From: Zopfochytrium polystomum
Lineage: Eukaryota > Chytridiomycota > Chytridiomycetes > Chytridiales > Chytridiaceae
Direction: 5' to 3'
Length of the DNA stretch: 64,000 bases
NCBI GenBank assembly: GCA_025765615.1
Contig: JAIVFJ010000146.1
Location: 62,001-126,000 of the forward strand
Shown: positions 54,301 through 64,000 of the stretch, in pieces
Numbering within the stretch: the stretch's first letter is position 1
Layout of the letters: every line of letters starts with the position of its first letter
The notes under the pieces: model-generated
Database searches by the model: none
The model's input: only the letters and a program-made list of their open reading frames with translations
Told to the model about the DNA's origin: nothing
Program-made: the position numbers and the translations under genes

Positions 54301-56955
54301 AAGACCGTAGACTGTGCACGAATATAAGAGGATCTGTGTGAGTTCGAGCGCAAACGCCTGAATCGGTTGTAGCGGATCGTGCGACGGAGGTTCTGCAGCA
54401 GCGTCGCTGCCTGCGGGTTGTGACAGAGCAGAGAGCTCTCGGTTGAAATCTTGCATTGCTCTCCACAGCTCCACATCTTCAATCTTTGCCGGATTCGCGA
54501 CGGTCAAGTACTCTATAAAATATGAACATGCAAGTGAGTCCTCCAAAATGAACCTGGGGAACGGCGCGAGTACAGAAAATTAGATCGAATCGATCCTTGC
54601 AAAACCCTTACGAGCAGAAGTCGTTTGTCCCAAGCTCTTGAAGATCTCTCCAGCCGGCGAATCCTCTTTTGCACCGACCTCGCGGCCTTCATCAATTTTC
54701 TCTCCTGCCTTGGACTCGAATCTGAAGTGGAGAAGGGTTTCTAAATCAGACAATTTTTTGATGTGGAAACGAGGGGAGCGGATGACGAGTTTTGGACCTG
54801 CGAAAACCCCACCTGGCAAAGTCCGAACGACTCTGACCTCGTGCTCGACAAACTCTTGCACCAGGCGCGCCTCAAACACGTTCGAGCACGCGCGGATCTG
54901 TGCGGGGGTACTTGAAGGCCGTGCCGTTGTTGTCGCTTTTCTGGGACGCGTCGGTCGAGCGGCGCGTCCTCGTCCGCGTCTTCTTGCTGCGCGGCGACGG
55001 TCCGTCGGCGCGGAGGTCCTCTGCCGTTTGCTTCGCGACGGCTTCCGAGATCTTGCTGAAGAGCGCTCTGGGAGATGAACGGAGCTGTTCGGTAAGCGGC
55101 GGGGCAGCGCTGCCGGTAGAAAGGGACGAAAATGAACTCCGACTTACTCGTTCTTGCTCAGGACGTCGTCCGCCTGATTGAATTCATGCAACCTGTAAGC
55201 GCAGGCGCACACACATACAAGAGAGAAAAAAAAACACAAAAAGTCAGGAACCGAACTCTAACCAGCCTCCCGAACAGCCTTTCCCAGAACCCAGGGTCCG
55301 CCAGCATGTTAACAAGCGGCGTCAGAACCTTGGCGACAATGACGTCGCGCGCAAGCAGTCGGAACAGCTTGCACCGCGCCTCGGACTCGGGGAGGAGGAA
55401 GGGGACGACGCGATCGGCGATTTTACAAAGGTACCCGGTCTGCCACGCAGCGAGTCGCGAGGCGGCGGCAACCGTACGCTCAGGGTCGTTGACAGTGCCT
55501 TCGAGACCTTCGTTTGGTGGGGCAAGCGCCGGATGGAGCAGGTCGGGGTCGAAGAAGCGCAGGACCGAGGGTCCGACGAAGGCGGCCTGGTCTGGGAGGA
55601 GCAAGGCCCACCCGGTGGCGTGGCGCCGGGCGCGGTCGCGGTGGTGGTCGTGTCGGTGTCGGTGTCGTCGGCGGTGGTGCCTGTGGTCGCGGTCACGGGC
55701 CCCGTCTTCGCCGTGGTCGGTGTGCGAGCGCAGACGGTGCTCCCTCGTACTGTCCTGCCGCGCGGTTTGCAGCAGCGCCTCCGCGGGCAGCGCGATCCAG
55801 GTCCGGCTGCGACGAGTCGTCCGCGTCCGTCTGGTCCCGGTCCGCCGTCGCCGCCGGCGCGTCCCCCCGACCGCACCCCACCGCATCCGCCCTCGCCGCC
55901 GCCGCACGGTCCGCGGCGGCCTTGCATGCTTCGAGGTGCTCGCGGAACGCGGGGATGACGCGAGCGACAGCGAACGCAACAAAGTCGAGCGGCGGGGAGC
56001 CCGCAGATCCCGGTAGCGGTGGCGGCGGTGGCGTCGCTTGCCTGTGATGGTGGTGATGTAGAGTGTTGCGGCCGTCGGCAGCCGACGACGCAACCGACGC
56101 CGCCGCCGACGACGACGACGACGTGTAAGAAGCCGTCGTTGTCGCGACGGACGGGGCGTAGAGCGACACCGGCGACGCAACAGCCGCCTTCTCACCTCCC
56201 AGCAGCACCGCGGTCTGCTGCCCCTGCGCGCCGGACGCCGCCGCCCCGACGACCCTCCTCGCGACGCACGCGACAGCGTTAGCCGCCAGGAGCTCGAGGG
56301 CCGCGGGGAACGCCGGGTCCGGCGACAGCAGGTGCGCCCAGGACCGCACCTTTTCCCGGCCGAGGGTCGTCACCAGTTTGCGCAGCGCCCGTTCCGCGTT
56401 GCGAAACTCTGGCAACCGGATCACCGTCTCGGGCGCCACCATCGCGGCCGCCGCAGCCGCCCCCGCGGCTGGCTCCTGAGTGTCCATTCCCGCCTCGCCA
56501 CCCCCACCACCGCCGCAGCTCGCACCCTGGAGCACGATCGCCGACGGCACGATCGCCAGCGGGCGTCGTTCCGGCAGGTCCAACCCGGTCGGCGGCGGCC
56601 CGAAGCGTCGGCGGCGGCGGCCGCCTCGTTCCCCGTCGCGCGCGTCGTCCGTTGCAGTGCGGCGTCGGCCGGGGTCGTATTCGGCGCCGAGCAGGGCGAT
56701 GCCGATTCGGTCTTCGAGGAGGGGCCACCAGAGGCCGGCGGTGCAGGCGGCGGTCGCGAGCAGGAGGGCGAGGGGAAGGGCGAATCGCCAGACGACGGCG
56801 AGCGCGGCGCGGACGGCGAAGGGCAGCGCGGCGGCGGCGGCGACGGAGGCTGCGATCCAGCGCCATCGCCGCGGCCGGCGGCGACGACGAGGAGCAGCGG
56901 AGGTGGCTGCGTCGCCCTCGCGGTGGCCCGAGGTCTCGGTCGGGGTGGTTCGCAT
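51305..56955 (-). CDS. MDM1: Mdm1/SNX13-type sorting nexin (TM-PXA-RGS-PX-Nexin_C)
   Basis: Domains appear in family order on the minus strand. The N-terminus (ATG 56955) has two hydrophobic segments (WIAASVAAAAALPFAVRAAL, FALPLALLLATAACTAGLWW). The PXA domain runs ~56460-55270 (NAERALRKLVTTLGREKV ... IADRVVPFLLPESEARCKLF, VLTPLVNMLADPGFWERLF). An RGS-like domain follows at ~54546-53840 (EDSLACSYFIEYLTVANPA ... MEEYLQDKTLGF). A ~300-residue Ser/Ala/Arg-rich linker precedes PX (~52690-52180, SDEFLWDVRRHYRDFEALRQ) and Nexin_C (~51830-51305, LFRLFKDVFDLRDKGNWLRR). Known: Mdm1/SNX13 tethers ER to vacuole/lysosome or lipid droplets. Several short introns are evident; frame breaks occur near 55700 and at a CCCCC run near 54908, probably indels, so no exact exon list is given. 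Confidence 0.88.
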
Positions 56956-57694
56956 GTAGGGTGCGAAACTGATTCAATTCACACTTTGTTGACGTCGGGG
57001 TCCAGGCTTGTCTGGAGAGGCTGTTTTTTGGACAATTTTGCGCCACAGCCACCTGCGCAGAATCGAACGCTAAAAATAGCCCCCGCACCAGCGAACATAA
57101 GGATTTTCCTGTGGCTTTAGATCAAAAACCATCCTCATCACACTTCCTCCGCATCTGCATTGATGCGTCTCCGCGTTCATTGAAGCCCTTGAATATTTAG
57201 CCGTCGTGCACGAGAGCAGCTGCAGCTTGAAAAAAAAAAAAAAAAAGAAGGACTGAACGAATTGTGAAAACCCAAAAGAGATGCATCATTCCCATCGGCA
57301 ATGAAGTTATCGAACAGGAACCAATTCCCTGAATGACATCCTTTCCCCGATTCTCGCTAGCTTTGCGCCTAACATTTGTTTGCAGGAAGCATTCAAGTTT
57401 CACCTAGGCGGGTTCCGCACAAAGTCAAGGAGTTCGTTGTACTTCTCCAACCACCCTCCCACCGCAAAACTAAGCCCCCCCTTCCTCGTCGGACAGCTCA
57501 ACGTTCGGATATATATAAAAGAATTGGATTTTTTTTTGTTTTGGCAAGCCAAGGCTCTCCGTCGCTGGAGCTTGCGTTCCGCTGCCATAAAGTAGGGCAC
57601 GGTAGCTTTTGGTTCTTCAGGTGTTGCCAAAACCACTTCCTCGAAAGCCCATCCACCCCCCCCTCCTCCAAGACCCACTAACGGCCGCCCCGAA
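56956..57694. other. intergenic
   Basis: A-rich run at 57229-57246; otherwise featureless. Lies between the start of the Mdm1-like gene and the stop of the Nas6-like gene (both minus strand). Confidence 0.45.
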
Positions 57695-58146
57695 TCACGA
57701 CAACGCCTTCTCCAAGTACGCCCGCACGTTCTTATCCGGCGCCAAGTCGATCGGCCGCTTCTTCTCCTTGTTTTCCAGCTGGTGGTCGGCGCCGGCTTCC
57801 ACCAGCAGCAGCGCGACCTCGCCCTGTGTTGGTTGTTGTATTTTTTTTTTGGGCAAGAGTGGTTACGACACAAAAGGGCCTTCCAAAACAGAAAAAAAAA
57901 AAAAAAATGCAAGAAAAGAAAGAAAATCAACAATCTCCGCCTCAAACAACTCACGTTCCCGCTCTCGACGGCCAGGTGCAACGGCGTGTTCCCGTACTTG
58001 TCCTCTTCGTCCAGCTTGACGTTGCTCTGCTCCAGGAATAGCTTGACGACGGCCAGGTTGCCGCGGGACGCGGCGCGGTGAAGGGGTGTCTGGTTTAAAG
58101 GCTTTTTTAGGAAGAACTCCCGGCTTCGAAGCTTGGGAGGCGGAAC

Positions 58147-58180
<34 letters not shown>

Positions 58181-58494
58181 AAGAAAGAAAGAAAGAAGAG
58201 AGGGAGGTAGCAAGCAACCTGCCGCAGGCTATCCCGCGCGTTCAGCTTTGCGCCGTTCTCCAGCAGCGCCTGGCACCTATTTTGGTTTCAGATTAGCTAC
58301 CTACCTACCCCCAACAGAAAACCAGAAAACCAGAAGGCTCACACATCCCGCCACCCTTTACTCGCCGCGTAAAACAGCGGCGTCTGCAAATTCGCGTTGG
58401 GCGCGTTCGGGTCGGCGCCGCGGGCGAGGAGGAGCGCGACGACGGGGAGGAAGCCGACGGAAGTGGCGATGGTGAGGGGCGTCCATTTTGCCTT

Positions 58495-58530
<36 letters not shown>

Positions 58531-58991
58531 GTGTTGTTTGATGTTGTTGTGTTGCGTTGGCCCGCGGGAGACCGCGTAAAAAAAAAAATAAGAAGGCGGC
58601 GGCCTCACGTCGTCCTCAGCGTTGACGGGGGCGCCTGCGTCGAGCAGCATCTCGGCGATGGCGGTGTGTTTGCCGGAGGCGGCCCAGTGGAGGAGCGTGC
58701 GTTCGTCCTGCGTGTGAGGCCATGGGTGAGGGGATCAGTGCCGGCAAAATACTCAAATGCACGCTCAAGAAAAAAAAAAAAAAGGAGCCCGCCCACACAG
58801 ACCCCACAACCGCCGCCGCAACACACTCACGCACCTACCTCGTCGACGGCGGCCACGATCGAGGGCGTCTCCTGCAGCAGCGAGCGGACGGCGTCAAAGT
58901 TGCCCTCGTACGCAAGCATGAAGGCGCTGGTGCCCGTGCCCACAGCACCACCAGCCGTTGTTGCCGTGCCGCCTTCTGCCGTTCTTGTCAT
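57695..58991 (-). CDS. NAS6: Nas6/gankyrin (PSMD10) proteasome assembly chaperone, 240 aa
   Basis: Six exons close in phase: 58991-58839, 58707-58609, 58491-58343, 58276-58219, 58089-57955, 57823-57695. The product is an all-ankyrin protein of about the size of Nas6/gankyrin. Repeats read: FMLAYEGNFDAVRSLLQE; RTLLHWAASGKHTAIAEMLL; WTPLTIATSVGFLPVVALLL; TPLFYAASKGW; TPLHRAASRGNLAVVKLFLE; NTPLHLAVESGNGEVALLLV; and RPIDLAPDKNVRAYLEKAL. DERTLLHWAASGK and KWTPL are the segments best kept in gankyrin orthologues, which bind the Rpt3 C-domain during 19S base assembly. An acidic-basic orientation fits. Several introns hold poly-A/T runs (58150-58178, 58501-58528). Confidence 0.88.
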
Positions 58992-60254
58992 GGATGGATG
59001 GATGGATCTGTCTCAGTGACAAGTTTACTGTCACATTCCCGACTTTCTTTTTCCTTGAAAGGTTGTTCATACAAGGGGAGAAATGCACAAGAAGCAGGGC
59101 GAGGCTCTGGGAATATTTCTTTGGTTGGAAAACAAAACGCCCGATGAGGCAGGGAAAACCACCCCCCCCTTCCAAAGTGAGCGAGGATGGTGGCAGGATG
59201 TATTCTTCTTCTTTTTCTTGGCGTTGTGACGGGCGGGCGGGCGGGGCATTGGGGAAGGGAGTCGACTGATTTTCTCTTTGGGTTGGGGGGATGGAGGTGG
59301 GGCAGCTTGATGGGTCTGGTTGGGAGTGACTGATTGTGGTGACTGGGTAGGTGCACGCGGAACCGTGCGCCACGGCGCGGAGTGGGAATGAGGGGGAAGG
59401 GCCAATCACTCTCGGAAACACGCGCGAGGTGGGGTTGGGAGGGGGGCTGGGCGCTGGAGGCACACGAGCAAGGTGGAGCAACGCCAACGAAAGAAGGGGG
59501 GACTTTGGAATCAAATCCCCGACACTGCCGGCTTTGGCTTTGGTGAAAGCACGGGCCAAGCGGAAGGTTTGCAAAGAGGCGGAAAAGGGGTGGGGGAAGG
59601 ACACTGGGGCGGTGGGGGCGCAAAGGAGCGGCGAAACTGGAACAATAAGCCAGGAGGGGGAGAGAAAGACCGAAAGGAGTGAAGGGAACAAAAAATGGAG
59701 GACAAAGGAGAGAGCCAAAGTGAAGAAAAAATTCCAATAAAAAGGGGGTAAATCACCGAAGGGAATAACGAAACGATGGAACTTTTTTTGGGGTTTTGAG
59801 GGGTTCAGATTTTTTTGGAAAGAGGAGAAAAAGTGAGAGAGACGATGGGAGGGACGGATTGCTCTGCATAATCGAATAAAGCGCAAAGGTCGGGAGCTCA
59901 GAGCAGAGGGAACCTTGATTCATTTTGAATTTTTGAGTTGCATCGTTTCGTTCGCTTTGGTGGTGGGGGTAACAAATCCAGTTGTGTACAAAGAGAGCCT
60001 CCACTGAAGAGACCACCGAGACCAGTCAGGAGTGATGAGAGCAGGTGCGGGTGGGGAGGCGAACGTAGATTGGGCCAAAGCAGTTGGGGTAATGGGGGGG
60101 AAAGAAAGTGGTGACGACTGCGAGTGTAGGAGGTCATCTAAGCAGGCGGGGATCACGCCTGAAAGAAGTTTGAAGGGGGGCGTGATGAAGGGGGGCGGGA
60201 AATCGGGTGAACAGCCGTCGGTCGAGCAAAACGACAGATATCGGGTAGAGCGCA
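58992..60254. other. intergenic
   Basis: Purine-rich on the plus strand (GGGG/GAAA-rich, 59380-59900). Frames on the minus strand are Ser/Pro-rich and low-complexity. Upstream region of the Nas6-like gene; nothing supported. Confidence 0.45.
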
Positions 60255-62685
60255 TCAAATGGCTTCAACGGCGGCAATCACTCGATTCGTCGACGGCGGT
60301 AAAAAGGAGGCCATGAACGCAGGGGCGGTCGTGATAGCCCTGGGCATTGACCGAAGGTCAGGAGGCGAGAGGCCACCATCAGGACGGCAGCTCGGTGCAT
60401 CGCGCCCCTGTTGTTGGTGCTGCAGCTGTTGCTGCTGCTGCTGGCGCAGTTGCTGCATTCGCTGCGCAAATGGTGAACCGACACCAATGCTCATTGAGCG
60501 AGCTGCCATGGACGGAGGAGCCGGGCTGTTGCTGCGACCCATCTGGTTGGGAGCCGCGGTGCGAGCCCTGCTCCGGGCACGGGCAGCAAGGAACGACGGG
60601 GCTGGCGACGCCAGGAAAGAGGAAGTAGGTGGAGAAGTTCCGGGGCGTGACTGGGGCTCGTCAGTTTGCGCGATGGGGCGCTGAGGCGTGTGCGGGGTAG
60701 CTCCGCTCTTTTTGCGGTTGCCTAGCCAAGTCGAGGGAGTCAGGGCCGATCCTTGGGAAGCCGAGTTGCCGCGTTGTGGAGCAGCGCGGGAAGGGTTGCG
60801 CGACTTGTTGTCGGCAGCCGGTCGGTGGCGGCTTGCATTGCGAGCACGGTCACGGGGACGAGGCGTGCGCTCCGCGTCGTTATCCAGAGTCGATTGATGC
60901 TGATTCTGGTTGTGACGACGGGCCTTGTAACTGGAGAAGGAAGCATAGGACACATCTTTCGGGGGGTTGTGCAATGACTGATTGAAATGGCGGTAATCGT
61001 CCTGGTCCTTGCGCGAGCGTTGGCCGAATCGAGAAACGGCAGCACCATTCGACGGAGTACCACGGTGCTCACGCCAGTCCGAGGACGGAGGGGATGGACC
61101 AGTGGGCTGCCTGTGCAGGAACCGCCAAGGGACCTGAGGCACTGTGGGGGCGTCTTCATCGGCTGTGAACACCACAACGTCCCCGTCGCTAATACCGTCG
61201 TCGTCCGAAAAGCCCACTCGAGACTTGCCGTTGCGTTTCCTCGTTTTCGAAACCCTGCGGCGGCGTCTCTTGTCATTCGACTCGGACACGGCGATTGTGA
61301 CGGATCGGTCTTTGCGCTCCTCCGACAAGGAGCGCTGCATTGCAGGGACAACCACGGAATAGTCCATTTCCGAGGTGTCGGAGGACCAGGAGTGCTGCCG
61401 ACGGGCCCTCGATCCATTTGAAGGAACCAAAAGGAGTTGGAGGTTTTGCGCGGATGGCTTCTTTCGAGAGTGCTCCAGAGCACCAACGTTGGACGACGAC
61501 TTGAGCGCAGCAGAGTTCTGTGCGCCGACGATCGAAGATCGCCATTTCGCGGCATTCGACATTTTGGGGCCGACGAAGCGGTGAACGCCCGATACCAGTG
61601 TGCGCAGCTCTTGAATAGTGCACCTCGAGTCGGGGTTGGGGTCGAAGACTCGGAAGAACAGGTGGTCGCATCCTTCCGAGAGCCCAAACAACTCGCGAAG
61701 CGGGGATGGCTTAAGAACGGTGGCCTGCGGAGACACATAGTTGACCTTGGCAGCTGCGTGCCACTTGACAAAGTCAGCATAGGCAGAGTCCTCGGCCGTC
61801 GCCGAGTACCAAGGATTTTTCGAAGTGAGGAGATTGAAGAGGACAATTCCCAAGCTCCACGTATCGTTCGCGATGGCGTCGTGCCCGACTTGCGCCCAGT
61901 TGTTGAGAGGTTTCGGACCGGCGAGGGACTCTGGCGAGGTGTAGCTGACAGACCCGACACCATAGTCCATCGGGTGACGGTTGAACGAAGCCAGGCCGAA
62001 ATCGGTCAGTTTAAGAGAAATCTCGCCGGTGGAAGAAAAAACGGCAAGGACGTTCTCGGGCTGATGGGAAATGGATACGAAGGAAGGGGAAATTTAACGT
62101 CAGTGCATGTTGAGGGCGACCCAAGAAAAACAATTCCTCTTTGTTTACCTTGATGTCTCGGTGGTAGATACCGTTTGCATGGCAGAACTCGACAGCGTCC
62201 AGTAACTGCGAAAACAAATCTTTCACGGTTTCAACCATGTCCATTTCATCCGAGATGTCATAGAACGAGCCGGTGGCGCAGACTTTGCCAGACATGATGA
62301 CTTCCAAAAGGTCTTCATCGCACCGGTCAAGGACCAAAAACAGGAACGTGGACGATTCGGAGACGCTGATCAGCTTTACGATGTTGGGGTGGCCACCCAG
62401 TCGGCGGAGAATGTCGGCTTCGGTCCGCTGCAGCTCCAGCTGGTCGGAGGCGAGGCCTTGCTTGAACAAGCATTTGACGGCGACTGGTAGGGACGACGCG
62501 TTGGAGGACGAAGAAACCGGAACCGCCGAGTAGACAAATGCGTAGGAGCCAGCTCCCAACAGCCGGTTCAGCCGAAGAGCGGAAGGCGTGTTTTCGTCAA
62601 TGATTTCTCCAATGAGGCTTTGGGGGTCGAACTCGTCGTCGTCATCCCACCCGGAATCCACATGGGAGGGGTCCTCCTTCCGCAT
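60255..62685 (-). CDS. Ser/Thr protein kinase, Ran1/Sks1/Vhs1 type, 780 aa
   Basis: Exon 1 62685-62149 and exon 2 62060-60255, one 88-nt intron (GTAAAC...ATCAG) splitting the catalytic loop between HRDIK and PEN; phase closes. Kinase domain ~residues 35-330: Gly loop LLGAGSYAFVYSAV, VAVKCL (Lys), HPNIVKLI, hinge LVLDRCDEDLLEVI, DAVEFCHANGIYHRDIKPEN, LKLTDFGLA (DFG), SYTSPE, and NDTWSLGIVLFNLLTSKNPW. The 'CDEDL' hinge and 'HANGIYHRDIKPEN' are typical of the fungal Ran1/Pat1 - Sks1 - Vhs1 group, which controls nutrient sensing and the switch to sexual development. The C-terminal ~450 residues are disordered, with RS-, basic and Gln-rich (QQQQQ) stretches. A 5' upstream exon is possible but not needed. 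Confidence 0.9.
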
Positions 62686-63900
62686 GTCAGATACTATCTT
62701 GTCTAGGGACTCTTTAGCAAGAAATGAAAAGCGGAGGAGAGTGGGCGGGTGAGATTATGATTCGAGTGACAATGATTGCAGTGACTGATGTGCCGACAAA
62801 TGGAGCTGCTGGGGAGAGGGAAGGGGGGTGGCTGGAAGAGCAGCAGTGGGAACAGGGAGATCAAGGATTCAGGTGAACTTGTTGGGATAAGAGGAGCTGA
62901 ACGGTGGACGCGGAGGTGTGCAAAGTAAAATGGCGGCGGATGGTAAATCGACGGAACTGAATCCCGTTGTGATTCCGATTCTTTCAGGGACAACGCCTGC
63001 TAAGCTTTGCAAGGGTTGGAGTTTTCGAGGCAGACGACTTTAATGCTTTTACGGGGGGGAACGTTGGTGGAAAGGTCGGGAGGTGTCAGCAAAGTGGCTG
63101 AACAGAGGATAATCGGGAGTATCGAAGGTGACACAATGGCTTTTGGACCGAACAGAACAGCTGAGAGGCTGACAGAGGCAAGAACGGAGGATGTTGCGGC
63201 GGGCGAGCTGAGGGAGGTGCAGTCAGCTCGCCACCGCAGCGTATGTGACGGATGCTGCGGTTGTTGCTGCGGTTGTTGCTGCGGGGGACTCGGGTGGGAA
63301 CGGCGAGCGTCGCGCGATGCTGACAACGAGGGGCACGGAGTCTGGTTGGGGCTGCTCGGCAGCTGAGGCGGCGTCGTGCGCGTCAGGCAGGGGGAACGCA
63401 GATGATGTGGGGGTCAATAAGGAAGCGGGGATTGCAGTCGATGGTGATGGCGATGACGATTCACGGGTAGACGAGAGACAGGAGGAGGAGGAGGACGACG
63501 AGGAGGCAGTAGCGGGTAAGGAGTAGAAGATTGTAGCGGAAGCGATGGTCATTGGGGGTAAAGGGGGGATTGCAGGCGCTTTCTGGGCGGGGGGCGGTTG
63601 CGTTCAGCAAGTCATTGTGTCGGGTCTGATGGTCGAAGGGACTGGTTCGAGATAGACAAAGAAAAAGAGGAGCTGGTTTTTTCATTTATAGCGGGTGGAA
63701 TCAGACTTTCCAATCTCTGCTCTCTCTCTCTCTGATTGCAATGAGTGGTAGTGGTTGTTCACAGCCAGTCAGCTGGTCGCGGCCACAATCAACGTCTGTC
63801 TGCGTCTCTGTCGCGCGCGGCCAACATCTGTCCCAACAAGATTAAGAGGAAAGGACAGTGGAAGTCTGTCTACAAGCCAGTCTGGGTGCGGCCTTTTTTA
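62686..63900. other. upstream region of the kinase gene
   Basis: No confident gene. A minus-strand frame 63326-63000 has Gln/Pro-rich and hydrophobic parts without a family signature; it may be 5' UTR of the kinase transcript or a separate small gene. Confidence 0.35.
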
Positions 63901-63902
63901 CC

Positions 63903-63958
<56 letters not shown>

Positions 63959-63992
63959 GGTCTGTCTGTCTGTCTGTCGGTCTGTCTGTCTT
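63901..63992. repeat. (TCTG)n tetranucleotide repeat
   Basis: About 22 units of TGTC/TCTG with two CGG interruptions, reaching almost to the window's right edge. Shorter arrays of the same unit occur at 31749-31776 (+) and, as its complement GACA, at 20397-20427. Confidence 0.95.
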
Positions 63993-64000
63993 CGGCCCAC

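Noticed and set aside
63901..63992. Regularly repeated TCTG array considered as a CRISPR-like array
   Set aside because: Four-base units without spacers; a simple microsatellite.

Overview
The window is eukaryotic nuclear DNA, most likely from an early-diverging zoosporic fungus of the chytrid type. Genes are GC-rich and split by short GT-AG introns, with many microsatellites and homopolymers between them. Fungal marks include a GT71 (MNN1-like) mannosyltransferase, a Ran1/Sks1-type kinase, an ARO8-type aminotransferase and Mdm1- and Nas6-like proteins. The chytrid assignment is inference; no rRNA is present to settle it.

Region 1 (1-16.3 kb) is an accessory, scrambled zone. It holds a zinc-module/RING protein, a two-exon orphan gene and an intact WW-repeat (ankyrin-like) protein. 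Around them lie broken genes: an HSPA12-type HSP70 gene cut by a Tc1-like element and missing its 3' end; two damaged copies of an NAD(P)-binding oxidoreductase; a decayed copy of the gene at the left edge; a C-terminal scrap of an NLR gene; and a truncated 7TM paralogue next to a tRNA-Arg. Several blocks are duplicated within the zone.

Region 2 (16.3-28.4 kb) carries tandem tRNA-like relics, a 468-residue protein with seven predicted membrane segments, and the highlight of the window: a complete five-exon TIR - NB-ARC - TPR gene (21326-24816, 1073 aa), an NLR-type immune-receptor architecture. A second multi-pass membrane gene follows, with a decayed inverted copy beside it.

Region 3 (29.4-46 kb) holds mostly conserved or recognisable genes: an ARO8-type aminotransferase; a GH27 alpha-galactosidase homologue that has lost its catalytic residues but gained a C-terminal membrane anchor and a KxKxx tail; an F-box/WW-repeat protein sharing a 415-bp divergent promoter region with it; a ten-exon CWF19L1/Drn1 gene; a charged secreted-type protein interrupted by an 84-nt poly-C tract; and a Kelch - membrane - SH3 receptor-like gene.

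Region 4 (47-64 kb) has a GT71 mannosyltransferase, tRNA-Ile(AAU), an Mdm1/SNX13-type sorting nexin (PXA-RGS-PX-Nexin_C), a Nas6/gankyrin proteasome chaperone, and a Ran1/Sks1-type kinase. Together these cover cell-wall glycosylation, endoplasmic-reticulum contacts, proteasome assembly and nutrient signalling.

Many otherwise convincing genes contain one single-base frame break, often at a short homopolymer. Some 'pseudogene' features may therefore be residual assembly indels; calls resting only on a frameshift are given lower confidence. All intron-exon models were made by eye from splice sites and reading phase.
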